From the NCBI RefSeq assembly GCF_000315625.1, contig NW_005434669.1, positions 374,004-438,003 of the forward strand: a DNA stretch of 64,000 nucleotides. The letters are read 5' to 3'. Made by a program: the position numbers and the translations under genes. Every line of letters begins with the position of its first letter. Position 1 is the first letter of the stretch. The stretch is from Guillardia theta CCMP2712 (Eukaryota > Cryptophyceae > Pyrenomonadales > Geminigeraceae). A model generated the notes under the pieces. It saw nothing but the letters and a program-made list of their open reading frames with translations. It was not told the DNA's origin and ran no database searches. Of the stretch, positions 1 through 9,859 are shown one piece after another.

Positions 1-1794
1 TGACGACGGTGTCTCAGACCAACATCGCCTCCGGTTTCGTTCGCTCGATCCGGAGGATCACGAGGGAGGAGAGTGAAAGCTACACCCGCAGCAAGCAGGT
101 CGACCTCCCTCCTCGCAGCCTTGCAAACCCACCCCTAATCCCACCCCTTATCCCACCCCTCATCTCATCCCTGCTCGTCTCCTCTCCTGACAGGCCCAGC
201 AGGTTCAGCCGCAGATTTACGTCATGTCAGACAAGGACGGCGGCGATGACATCAGCTCCTTTCTCAAGCAGAAGGTCAGCTGGCTTCGTTCTGCCCTCCT
301 GAAGAGCTTGACCGCCGCGCTGGCAGATGCATGGGGAGAGGGAGTCAGCTCAGATCCTCCAGAAGGAGGTAGAGGAGTGGCAGAAGCAGAACCAGCGTAG
401 GGATCAGCCGCTGCACGAGCAGTATGAGGAGAAGAAGAGCTTTCTAGGAAAGCTGCTGAGGTGGGACGTCAACAAGGAGAAGCGGAAGAAGAAATATTCA
501 GAGAAGGTCAGTACCTCTCCTGCATCTCATCCCCTCCTGCTTCCCCTCCTGCTCCCCTTCTTCCCCCCCTGATGCCTTCTTCCCCTCCTGCTCCTGCTCC
601 TGCTCGATCACCTCCTTGCCCTCCTGCTCCGCTCCGTTTCCTGCTTTCGCTCCTGGTCCCTCATACTCTCCTGCAGATTCGACAACTGGAGATTTCTTTG
701 GGGCATCTGACTGAAAAACAAGAATCAATTAAACAGGCCGGAGGGTCTGCTCAACAACTTGCGGTTCTCCTTCGTTTAAACTATCTCATAGCACTGACAC
801 TCGCTTCCTCTCCTCTCCACTCCTCTCCACTCCTCTCCTCTCCTCTCCTCTCCTCTCCACTCCTCCCCTCCCCTCCCCTCCTCCCTGTTGCCAGGATTTG
901 GAAAGCAAGGCCGACAGATTGGCTCAAGAGCTCGCGAACTTGCGCGCAAGGTTGTCTGCTCGTCCTCTCCTCCTCACCCTCCGCTGACTCAGCCCAGGTC
1001 CGGGCTCGAGATCTCCCTTGCCGCTCACGACGGCGCCGCCAAGAAGCAGCGATCAGGAAAGGTGCAGGTCTCTCCGTCGACCCATGCCCCTCCCACATGG
1101 AAGGAGGTCAGGTCGTTGGACAAGGCAACCATCGTGTGCGCCTCGCTTCCTACCGTAACATCCTAGCAGGACGAGATCAGCAGGGCAGAGCTCGTGCCCT
1201 CCTCGTGCCTGCGCAAGGGAGGATCGCACCATGGGCAAGTGACGTCCTGCCCTGAGTCGACCCTCTGACTCTGCTGGGCCGCAGCTGGAAAGCGATCGCT
1301 CGCTTCCACGTCGGCAACGACTACCATGGGACCAACCAGGTCAAGGGCAGCCTCCTGCACTCCTGGACTGTCTACGTCAGGCAACCCGACGCGCAGGCCA
1401 TAACCCTCAAGAGCGTTCGCTTCATGTTCTGGCCGTTGCCGGAGTCTGAGGTAGGAGAGGACGGCAGCGAGCTTTTCTCTTCTTCCTCATCCCTCCCTGC
1501 CCTCCCCTCTCTGATCTCCCTTGCAGGCTACGGTAGTGGTCAAGTCAGATCCCTTCGAAGTGTCAAAGTCAAGCTCGCATGCCTTCGACGTGGAAATCTC
1601 CATCGACGTCTCTGATCAGGTACAACGGAGCTTCATACATCATGCGCGGCAGCCTGGTGACTGTTGAGCTCAGGTCTTCATGGTCAAGCACTTTCTCTGC
1701 CTGACTATCAGTGGGGGGTGGAGTGACGATTCCTGCAGCACCGCTGACAATGCTTTTCCCGTCTCGTTTCACATTCTTTGCATACCACCATAGG
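1..1794 (+). CDS. YEATS-domain-like protein, 3' part (5' end outside window)
   Basis: Multi-exon gene entering from the left edge. Exons I can read: 3-101, about 196-272, 327-506 (charged coiled coil, WDVNKEKRKKKYSEK), 677-739, 895-957, a short exon near 1000-1060, 1285-1449, 1527-1619 and a last exon ending at TAG 1792-1794. The two exons at 1285-1619 together give HVGNDYH, then SLLHSWTVYVRQP, VRFMFWPLPES, SDPFEVSKSSSHAFDVEIS. This order matches the YEATS beta-sandwich (HxW..YVR..., F.L..S...., PFEV....W..F.I.I). YEATS domains read acylated histone lysines in chromatin complexes in other eukaryotes; the role here is inference. The fold is truncated or divergent at its N-terminal strand and I cannot confirm the aromatic acyl-lysine cage. 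The upstream coiled coil is unassigned. Confidence 0.5.
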
Positions 1795-1914
1795 GTGACG
1801 ACATCTACGCTTCAATAGAGAATACAGAATACAACAATGAAGAAAAATCAAAATCTACCCCATCCATGGACGATGGGAAAAGGATCCTGGGTGCTCGACT
1901 CCCTCCCTGCATCA

Positions 1915-2778
1915 TCAACGGATCGGAGAAGAGAACGGAAGATCCGACGCAATCTGCAGATTGACCAAGGAGGATGAGTACCGCTGCCATTCGAGGTCTC
2001 GTTTCTCCTCGAAACTTTTCAGGCTTTCCTGCATGTCTTGCCATTGTTCCCGACTCATCTTCTTTCCCTTCTCAGAGTAATTCTTCAGCACTTCCTTGTA
2101 CTTGCACAGCATCTCCAGCCTCTTGCTCTCAGCCTCTTCATATCTCTTCTTGTTCTTCTCCACCTTCTCCCTCTGTCGGTAGATTTTGGATTCTTTCACC
2201 GACCTGCTACGGTCCAGAGCCTTGGAAGCACTCATGCCCGGCAAGCTTCCAGAGAACGATCGAGATTTTTCCGAGAGCACCCGAAACCGAACAGAGTTGT
2301 TGGAGATGCTCTTCAGCCCTTTCTCCGTCATGCTGGAGATTCTTTGCTGTCTCGTTCCCTGCTGTGCTGCTTGCATGCCTCTTGGGGTGTTGCGCGATAT
2401 CAAAATGCCATGATCGGACACGTCGCTGGCGGAAGGTTTTCGCAGCACCATCGTGCTGCCTACGAGCTGGGCCGGTCGAGCGGGTCTCGACTCCTCCTCG
2501 TCGTCATCCCTCGGGAATATGCAAGCATGCTGTGACGTACATGAGCGTTCAAACGGCCCCGGGCAGGGAGGATGTGTACCTGGAAGATGTTGGAGACTGA
2601 ATGTTTGGAATCAGACTCGATGTCTTCGTCAGGATCGTGCTGAGAAAACCTGAAGGGCAGCGAATGTCCTTGCTCAACCTCCTGTACAGTCTGTCAAGTT
2701 CGGAATCAGCAACTATGCTTTCATACCCAACTTCTTGGCGTACATGGCACTGAATAAGAGCCTGAGTCATCCATGCTC
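1915..2778 (-). CDS. Hypothetical coiled-coil protein (5' end unresolved)
   Basis: Two exons on the minus strand. The upstream one begins after a tttcag acceptor at 2778 and runs to a CCAG/gtacac donor near 2581. The second begins after a cacag acceptor near 2540 and ends in a stop at 1915. The C-terminal half is rich in K, E, R and S (KVEKNKKRYEEAESKR, KKMSREQWQDMQESLK), which predicts a long helix or coiled coil. The middle is Ser-rich and basic. No family recognised. Further 5' exons may lie upstream of 2778, because I see no convincing initiator ATG in the first exon. It converges tail to tail with the YEATS-like gene, leaving about 120 bp between the stops. Confidence 0.45.
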
Positions 2779-2799
2779 CTGAAAACAAGAACGCAAATC

Positions 2800-3192
2800 A
2801 AGATGAGTGCGAATAGTAGTTTACATGTGCGACAACCAAAGGTTGGGAGAACAACATCAGAGAGGATGAGTAGTTGCAAGTTTTCCTCTCCACTTCACAA
2901 TGAGAGAAAACTAAAGGAGTCTCGTTGTGAAAAATGATGGATCAAAGAAGAAGGTACAATGAGGAAACTTGAAAGAGCTGGATCAACAGCCATGGAAAAG
3001 CAGATTCTTCAGAAGGAGGGAGCAAAAGCGGGAGTGAAACGAGAGGGAGGACAGAGGGAGGGAGGGAGGGAAGGGGGGGAGGGGGGGAGGGAGAGAGGCA
3101 GGTAGGCAGGCAGGCACGAAGAGAGGGAGAGAGGATGTGAGTAAGTTACAGAGAAGGAAGGGAGAAGAGAGAGTGGGGGGAGAGAGGGACGG
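2800..3192. other. Gene-poor spacer with purine-rich GGGA tract
   Basis: No convincing coding exon. 3040-3180 is a degenerate gggaggg/gagagg purine tract that opens spurious proline-rich reading frames on the opposite strand. Confidence 0.5.
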
Positions 3193-3743
3193 CGAGGAAC
3201 TATCCTGCCGGCCCTCGTCCCAACTTCGACGGCATCACAGGGACTGGACTGAAGCACGACTGCCCCAAGGTAGCGACGCCCGCGTTGGACGGAAATCACT
3301 TGCCCGAGGTCGCTCCTCCTCCTGTATGCGACTCGACCGACAGCCTCGCAGGTGGACGTTCCTCTTGGGACGAAGTTGTGGAAGTTTGGCATGGACGTCG
3401 TCTACGCTCCTTTCTACCGCAAGTTCATGGTTGACTTGCTGTCCGAGCATGCGAGCTGTTCTGAACCTCTCGCGCAGGTCGGGGAAGGAGAGAGGAGGTA
3501 CAGGTAAGACATGCACTGCTCTTCGCTCTCCTCTTTCCTCTTGTACTCCCATGTTCCTTCACCTCAGTGTCGCTCCCGTCCTCCCCTTCCTCGCCTCACC
3601 CTGCCCCTTGTTCGTGCCCTCACCTCTCCTCCCCCTTCGCGTGCAGGTACGAGGACGCGGTGCACGCGATCCTCTCATGGGAGCCGGAGATCATCGCCCC
3701 CTGCCATGGCGACGTGGTAGAGCTCGTGCGGTGTTGGAGGTGA
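3193..3743 (+). CDS. Possible metallo-beta-lactamase-like (DUF4336-like) protein, C-terminal part
   Basis: Three exon-like blocks: 3193-3270 (PRPNFDGITGTGLKHDCPK), about 3351-3450 (VPLGTKLWKFGMDVVYAP, FYRKFMVDLLSE) and about 3647-3743 (YEDAVHAILSWEPEIIAPCHGDV, shown in part) ending in TGA 3741-3743. The last block, a helix then 'EIIAPCHGD', resembles the final strand and metal-binding His of metallo-beta-lactamase folds, and the W.FG.D.VY.PFYR block resembles DUF4336 proteins. This is pattern recognition only. The N-terminal HxHxDH metal motif is not visible, so the gene is incomplete, starts further upstream than I can trace, or is not an active hydrolase. Introns here are about 80-170 nt. 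Confidence 0.35.
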
Positions 3744-3850
3744 ACGACTGACGGGGATGGCCAACAGATCCGGGGGAAAGACCTTTGCCAGCGTGTTTTG
3801 AGAGATCATTTTCTTCCCTGAGATCGTACAAGACTGAAACAGACATATTC

Positions 3851-3893
3851 CTCCTCCTCCTCCTCCTCCTCCTCCTCCTCCTCCTCCTCCTCT
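3851..3893. repeat. (CTC)n trinucleotide microsatellite
   Basis: About 14 consecutive ctc units just 3' of the channel gene's stop codon. Confidence 0.9.
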
Positions 3894-3963
3894 CCCTCTA
3901 TCCTACAGCCCTCGCTATCCGTCCGCTGGCTCTGACGATGCCCCTTCCCTCCTCCCACCTGCC

Positions 3964-6900
3964 TCAACTCCGCTTAGAGACCTCAGTGAAAGAGTTTCCG
4001 TTCTGCTGGCTGAAGGCGGAAACGAGGGTGACGTCGGAGGTGTGGCAGAGGTTCCGCATCTTGTGATGCTTTGACGCGCAGCTGGAGTACAGCTCGATAC
4101 CCTTCCCGTGCCCGTTGGTCTTTGAGTAGGACCCGTTCTCCCTCCCTCCTTTCTCCTTCTCTGCCCACTTCTTGCCCTTCTCAGTCTCCCCGACTTCGTC
4201 CGCGCTGATCGGGCTGCTGGGTGACGATCGCCTCCTCCCCATCGCCTTGAGCGACGCATCGATACCCTCGAGCTTGGCGAGGATGCTCATCGTCAGCTTC
4301 TCCTGCTTGTCCAGCCGCCCGTGCAGCTCTGTGTTGTCCTCCAGCAGAAGCTTGAGGGATAACATGGTCTTGAGAGAGACGCGTTCAGTTCGGAGAGAGG
4401 AGGGAGGGAGGGAGGGAGGAGGGAAGGAGGGAGGGAGGGAGGGAGGGAGGAGGGAGGGAGGGAGGAGGGAGGGAGGGAGGAGGGAGGGAGGGAGGGAGGG
4501 AGCAGCGAGGAGCACGGAGGAGGTTCACCATGCCGAGGTTCTCGTCGAGACTGAAGGTGCAGGGGATCGCGTGGCCTGCGATGAAGAGGACGAGGAGGAT
4601 GAGGAGAGGAGGGAGGGTAAAGAGAAAAATGTTAGCTCAGAGCCAGGGCGGAGGAATGTGGAAAGAGAAGAGCTAAAGAATACATCCATGAGGTGGAAAA
4701 CAGAGCAGCAAGGAATGGAGGAAGGAGCGAGAGAGGAAAGATGAGAACCAACTGACAAGGGTGAGAGGGAAGGATGGGGAGGGGAGAGAGCACGAGAGTA
4801 GAATGGAGGGAGAGAGCGAGATGGGAGAGTGGAGTCGAGGAAAGCAAGCAGGGACAGCATGGTCCTGCGCACCGAGACTTCTTTGAGCAAAGCTCTTGAG
4901 GAGGTGCTTCATGCCGGAGCAGAAGCCCTCGATCTCGAGCTCGTTGCTCTCGTTGCAGTTGAGTCCGTTCTCAGTCAGCCGCTCGTACTCGTCCACCGAG
5001 AGCTTGATGTGCGGAGAGAAGGGAAGTTTCTTCAACCCCTCATAGACCTCCTGCTGACTCGTCAGCGGCTGGAGGAGGAGGGAGAGAGGAGGGCAGGAAG
5101 GTAGAGAAAGGAGGCAGAGGGAGCGGAGAGGAAAGCAGAGAGTTCACGAGCAAGGGAGGGGAAGTTGAGGAGGAGGAGGGGATGTAACGATGGAGGGAGT
5201 AGCTGTATGGGTGCAGCGGAGGGAGTAATAAGATCCTGCATGACCACGAGGAGGAAGACAAAGGAAACTGGAGGAGGAGAGGAGCAGGAGCAGGAGCAGG
5301 ACCTGGTAGGACACTCCGCCACTGTTGTTAAGATCCAACCTGCATGGACCTGGTCATGGAGAAGGGAGGAAGAGCAGCGCGCTTGCCTCTTGAAGAGCGA
5401 GCGGAGACGGAGATTGAGCTCCTGCGTGCTTGCGGAGTTCATGAGAGAGGTCATAAGAGGGTCCAGCGTCCTGGTGTCGTGCCGGGCGTTCTGCTCCTCG
5501 ATGATCCGCTTAGCTTGCATCTCTGACTCCAGTTTGGTTGCTCGTGACAAGTTGTCGACGAGAACCTGTGGCGTGTGAGGAGAGGAGAGAGGAGGAAGTG
5601 TGAAGAGGAGCAGGGTTGAGGAGCCTGAGAAGGAGCAGGAGGGGGGAAGGAGGAGCAGGGGAGAAGAGCAGGCGGGAGGAGAGGAGGAAGCGGAGAGAGG
5701 GTAAGAGAGAACATGGGAGAGGGGAAAGTCGGGGCAGGGAAAGGGAGAGAGGGACAGGAGGAGGGCAGGATGAGAGAAAGGAGAGTCTTACAGCTGTGAT
5801 AGTAGGAAGGAGCGTGAACGTGATGATGATGATGAAGGGGACGAAGAATATCTAGTTGGTGTATCGATCACTTTGCCGCCTCCTCGGAAAAAGTTTCTCC
5901 TCACCGCTGCCACCGCGTCGAGCTCGTTGGACTTTGAGACGCCTTCTGCTACCGCGATCCAGCCGTCCAGTGTGGCAATCTGATGAGCGGAAATGAGAAG
6001 AGAGAGTGGGGCGATGGGGAAAGAGATTTAAGAGGAAGGGGAAGAGGAAGGGGAAGGGGAAGGGGAAGGAGAAGGGGAAGGAGAAGGGGAAGGAGAAGGG
6101 GAAGGGGAAGGGGAAGGGGAAGGGGAAGGGGAAGGGGAAGGGGAAGGAGAAGGGGAAGGAGAAGGGGAAGGAGAAGGGGAAGGAGAAGGGGAAGGAGAAG
6201 GGGAAGGGGGTAGAAATTGAAAATACCTGTATCATTGTGATGCTGTACGCGATGAGACAAGGATAAGTCAGAACATTGCTGAAGCATCATAAAAGCATTG
6301 ATGACTCACAAGGACCGATAGAAATCTCCGAAATGATCGGCGTCGATGTCCTTGTACAAGTTGACAGCAAAGACCTGCACGAGTTTTATCGGAAGGAAGG
6401 GATCCCTTCACATCGCTCACCGCATAGATTGCGATCACAAGTATCATGATAGCCTGTCACTCATTGACGTCAACGAGGAAGATGGCTTGCTACCTCTTCT
6501 CTTCTCACCAACGCGCTTCCCACTGGTTTCAACGACCAGCCAAGGGCATTCACCAGTTGCCGCATGGAGGACAGCCTGTTGGAAGATACATCAAGAATCC
6601 CCTTTCCCTTCCTTGCTCCCCCCTACAACTCCCTCCTCCCTGTTCCGTGTCCCTCACTGCTCCCCCCCACAACTCCCTCCTCCCTGTTCCGTGTCCCTCA
6701 CTGCTCCCCCCCACAACTCCCTCCTCCCTGTTCCGTGTCCCTCACTGCTCCCCCCACAACTCCCTCCTCCCTGTTCCGTGTCCCTCACCTCCCCATCAGC
6801 CTCAGCCCTCGCAGGCATCGCATTAGCCTGAGAGCTTTCACAAAGTCCCCTTGCAGATTTCCTAGGGAAGCGAGAGATATCTTTGAAACAGTCAGGGAAA

Positions 6901-8010
6901 GAGAGGAGAGGTAGAAAGAGCGAGAACAGCATAAGGAAGGAGGCGGGAGGTGTTGGGAATGGGGAGGAGTAGGAGTAGGAGTAGAAGTAGGAGAGTGGAA
7001 GGGGCGGGGTAGTGCGAGAGGGAACAACAGCAATAATGTCAGTTGCTATGGAAGTGACAGTGGTTGGAGGGGAAGAAGAGGGGAGGAGAAGTCAAGTGCG
7101 GTTGCAAGAGGAGAGTTCGCACCGCAACGATGCCAGCGTCGAACTTGTTCCAGGAGCTGCCCCAAAACTCTTTGAACCAGTGAGCATACATGTTGATCCC
7201 GAGCTCGACGGTGTATATGACGGTGAAGGCCACATCGGCGTTCACGAAGATTTGTGCTCTGCAAGCAAGCGTCAGCCCCCGCACCGGTCAAATTCATGCC
7301 GCTCACTTGCTCGTGCCCGGCTCCGCAAGGATCTGGAGCTCGGCCACAGTGAAAGCGAAGTTGGCGACGATAACAAAGATCATCATCATCTGGAACTGCG
7401 AAGACTTGTAGATACGCGATGTCTTCTTTTTTATCCTCATAAACCTGTTTGCCTTCACCCATTTGATAGTTGCTGCCGTCTTTGCGTTTGACACCATCAC
7501 GATCCAGTCCTCACAGTCTGCCTCCGTCTTCGCCCGGAACACGTACGTCCTGCCCGAGTTGAATCCCTCCTCGATCGTGGTGACCTTGAACTCGGCGCGG
7601 AGCAGGTGCTCCGTGCCTGGCAGTGACAGGCTCCTCTTGATCTTGCGGGAGTTGGTGTCGTAGTACTCGATCTCTTTCCTATGATGGATGTCGTCATCTT
7701 GCGGAAGGTCCTCTGGCTTACACCTCGACACCAGCGCGATCTCATGCAGCGGAATGTTGTCTGCCTGCTTTTCGCCCCCGGGAAACGTGAAGGCGATGAA
7801 TTGAGCTGTGAGCGCAACCCTCCTCTCCTTCCACAACTGCCCGACGCACATGTCCAGCACATCCTCCTTGATGCACAAGTGGGAGTTGGGCATATCAGGT
7901 GATTCTTCATAGTCGTTGGAGTTGTTCAGGATGACGTTGTTCCACTGTAGCACTTTGGTGCGCTCTCTTGATCCCTTATTGCTGAACCATTTCCTGATTG
8001 CCGCAAGCAT
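3964..8010 (-). CDS. Voltage-gated cation channel, single six-helix domain with N-terminal PH domain
   Basis: Begins at ATG 8010 (MLAAIRKWFSNKG). Exon 1 (8010 to about 7303) encodes a pleckstrin-homology domain at residues about 60-195 (WKERRVALTAQFIAF, LLRAEFKVTTIEEG, ending EADCEDWIVMVSNA), followed by helix S1 (QMMMIFVIVANFAFTVAE). Later exons give S2-S3 (DVAFTVIYTVELGINMY, WNKFDAGIVAV; near 7270-7130), S4 with regularly spaced Arg (VKALRLMRCLRGLRLMGR; near 6865-6800), the S4-S5 linker (SSMRQLVNALGWSLK; near 6580-6520), S5 (AIMILVIAIYAVFAVNLYKD; 6470-6350), the pore region (DHFGDFYRSL, TLDGW) and S6 nearby. The tail holds a degenerate EF-hand-like segment (near 5030-4880) and a coiled coil (near 4370-4260), ending at 3964. 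The TLDGW pore motif points to the Ca2+/Na+ class. PH domains bind phosphoinositides, so lipid gating is a reasonable inference. Introns are large for this window and full of microsatellites. Confidence 0.75.
4388..4501. repeat. Imperfect GGGAGGGA microsatellite
   Basis: Purine-only run of ggga/gga units next to a channel-gene exon. It may lie in an intron; the adjoining frame translates as a meaningless Pro/Ser/Leu repeat. Confidence 0.85.
6031..6209. repeat. (GGGAAG)n/(GAGAAG)n hexanucleotide repeat in an intron
   Basis: About 30 hexamer units alternating gggaag and gagaag, between two pore-region exons of the channel gene. All three frames of both strands stay open through it, producing spurious ORFs. 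Confidence 0.9.
6625..6790. repeat. Four-copy 43-44 bp minisatellite
   Basis: Units starting acaactccctcctccctg at 6625, 6669, 6713 and 6756, so the period is 44, 44 and 43 bp. It lies in the channel-gene intron between the S4 exon and the S4-S5 linker exon. Confidence 0.85.
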
Positions 8011-9295
8011 GGCGATAGTTTCAGAGGAAATCCTTAAGTTCAGAACTGCTCTGTGAGTTGAGGGCTATTGACAAGCAGGCTGCTTATCGACATGCATACC
8101 GATCCAAAGACCTTCAGAAAATGCAAAATGTGAGATTCTTCTCATTGAAATTTCTCTCACGAACTCAGTTCCCTTCGTACAAGACATCTACCTTCTCCTC
8201 TCACCATCGTGTCCCTCCTCTCTACTGGTCCTTCAGACATCTACCGTCCTCTCCTGCTCTCTCTCTCTCCTTCCTCGTCTGCTCCATCACATTCCTGGAT
8301 ATAGTCACTTGCTGCATTACTGGTGCATTCATGATTAGATCACCCTACCCACTGAAATTGGTCACTACCCTATTTCTTTTTTCCGACCCCCTGCCCCCTA
8401 TTTCCGTACTACCCACCCCTTATTTCCTAATGGATATGCGCAACCATGTACCAGGAGCTCCCGATTCCGATGCATCTTGTTGGCTATGGGGTAGGGTGGT
8501 ATCGTGTTCACTTTGGCTAGGGGGTGGGGTACAAAAGTCCAAATGTTGACTTTACTTGGCGATGGACCCATTCTTGAGGCGGGCTTGGTTCAGAAAGAAA
8601 AAAGTCAAAACTAAACTACCAACCCAAGTTACACAAGTTCCTGCTGCTGCTGCTGCTGCTGCTCTCGTGGCTAGTAGCTCCTCCTCAAGCTGCTGCTCCT
8701 CCTCGTGCCCGGCTTCCAGGTGCCCCTGGAGGGAATTGCTGTTGCTGGGAGCTCTTGGAACTCACACTGCCAGCAACTCCCTCCCCTCCCCGGCCTTTGC
8801 TCCTCTTCTTTCTAGTCATCACTTCCTCCTGCTGATTTCAATATGTCCTAATTTGTATCCAATGTTTGCTAACTTATATCTCTGTTTCTCCTTTACTGCC
8901 GACCTTGCGTTCTATCCTATGCCCCTTGTTCTTCAATCTTCGACCCAATTCCTAACAAAATCTACAGGACCTCGCGATTTATGAAGACAGTATCCTTGAT
9001 GTCGCCATATTAGAGTGGCAGCACAATCTCCAAGTTATATAGCATACCCATGACCATGTCCATGAGCAAGACGGCAAGCATGGCCACATCGCGAGCAGCT
9101 CGCGAGGAGATGATTGTACAAGAATCTCGAGCAAGGCGAGTCAAGTTAATCCAAGACGCAATCAACCGACGGCCGAGGATTCTCATTTTCTCTGTGAGGG
9201 CTTGCGCTATGTTTGTTTGGATCCATTGCTTTCCTGTTACTTTGATTCTTTGTTTTCTTTGCTCACCTGGCTCTCTTTGACTGGTTGCTTTAGGG
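8011..9295. other. Intergenic region with C-rich then G-rich tract
   Basis: No supported gene. 8336-8540 carries repeated accctaccc/ccacccctt words that switch to ggggtaggg words on the same strand near 8480. 8640-8665 is a short (CTG) run. Weak frames on both strands around 9010-9340 lack usable splice context. Confidence 0.5.
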
Positions 9296-9610
9296 ATGCA
9301 AGCAGAACCACTCAAGCCTGATTCCGATTCAGATTGCCTCAATGCACGATCAAGGGTCGTTCATTCTCTGCCTGTGCGTTTGATCAAGAACATACTCTCA
9401 ACGTTGACCATCTTCCTCAGGCAAGAAGATGAAATCAGCTCCGACACGATAGCAAACCTGATCCTGCGCAACTTCATCGGATCGAGGCTGGTTGACAAGA
9501 ACACCATCGAGATCTCGGACGATCATAAGCGTAGATCGATAGTCAAGGCTGTGTGCAGAGACGAGCTTTTGCAAGGCATCGAGGGCCCCGATCTATCCAC
9601 TTGGTGCTGA
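9296..9610 (+). CDS. Possible coding segment, unknown product
   Basis: A 104-codon open frame from ATG 9296 with protein-like composition (LIKNILSTLTIFLRQ, then a charged ISSDTIANLILRNF helix). A possible acceptor (gctttag) sits just before it. It could be a small gene or an early exon of the gene that follows. No family recognised, and a competing minus-strand frame overlaps upstream. Confidence 0.25.
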   Translation: MQAEPLKPDSDSDCLNARSRVVHSLPVRLIKNILSTLTIFLRQEDEISSDTIANLILRNFIGSRLVDKNTIEISDDHKRRSIVKAVCRDELLQGIEGPDLSTWC

Positions 9611-9859
9611 ACGTGTCCCAGGGTATGCCATGGCAAAGAGTTTGAGAAGAGAAGACAAAACAGTCATTGTAATAGTTGTTGCATTCTTTTGCCTATCTTG
9701 TTATGATTCCGACAGAAGCAATTGAAGTGTGACTGTTTGTATAGATATTGGATATCAGCGTTGACTTCAATCATTCTGATGGCAGCTCGCCCAAGGAATA
9801 TCCACACATGCTGGAGCGAGCCTGTGTCTGACTTGCTCGCAGTCAACCATAGACCAGAA

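Noticed and set aside
5852-6290. Poly(Phe/Pro), poly(Arg/Gly) and poly(Lys/Gly) frames at the GGGAAG array
   Set aside because: Intronic hexanucleotide repeat between two recognisable channel exons.
6625-6790. CRISPR-like regular repeat spacing
   Set aside because: Units abut directly with no unique spacers; it is a tandem minisatellite in a eukaryotic intron.
8058-8984. Two plus-strand frames of 142-163 codons
   Set aside because: Pass through the tacccc tract and a CTG run; composition is not protein-like and no conserved motif is visible.
9010-9342. 110-codon minus-strand frame ending MDMVMGMLYNLEIVLPL
   Set aside because: Overlaps a competing plus-strand frame; no family, no splice context.
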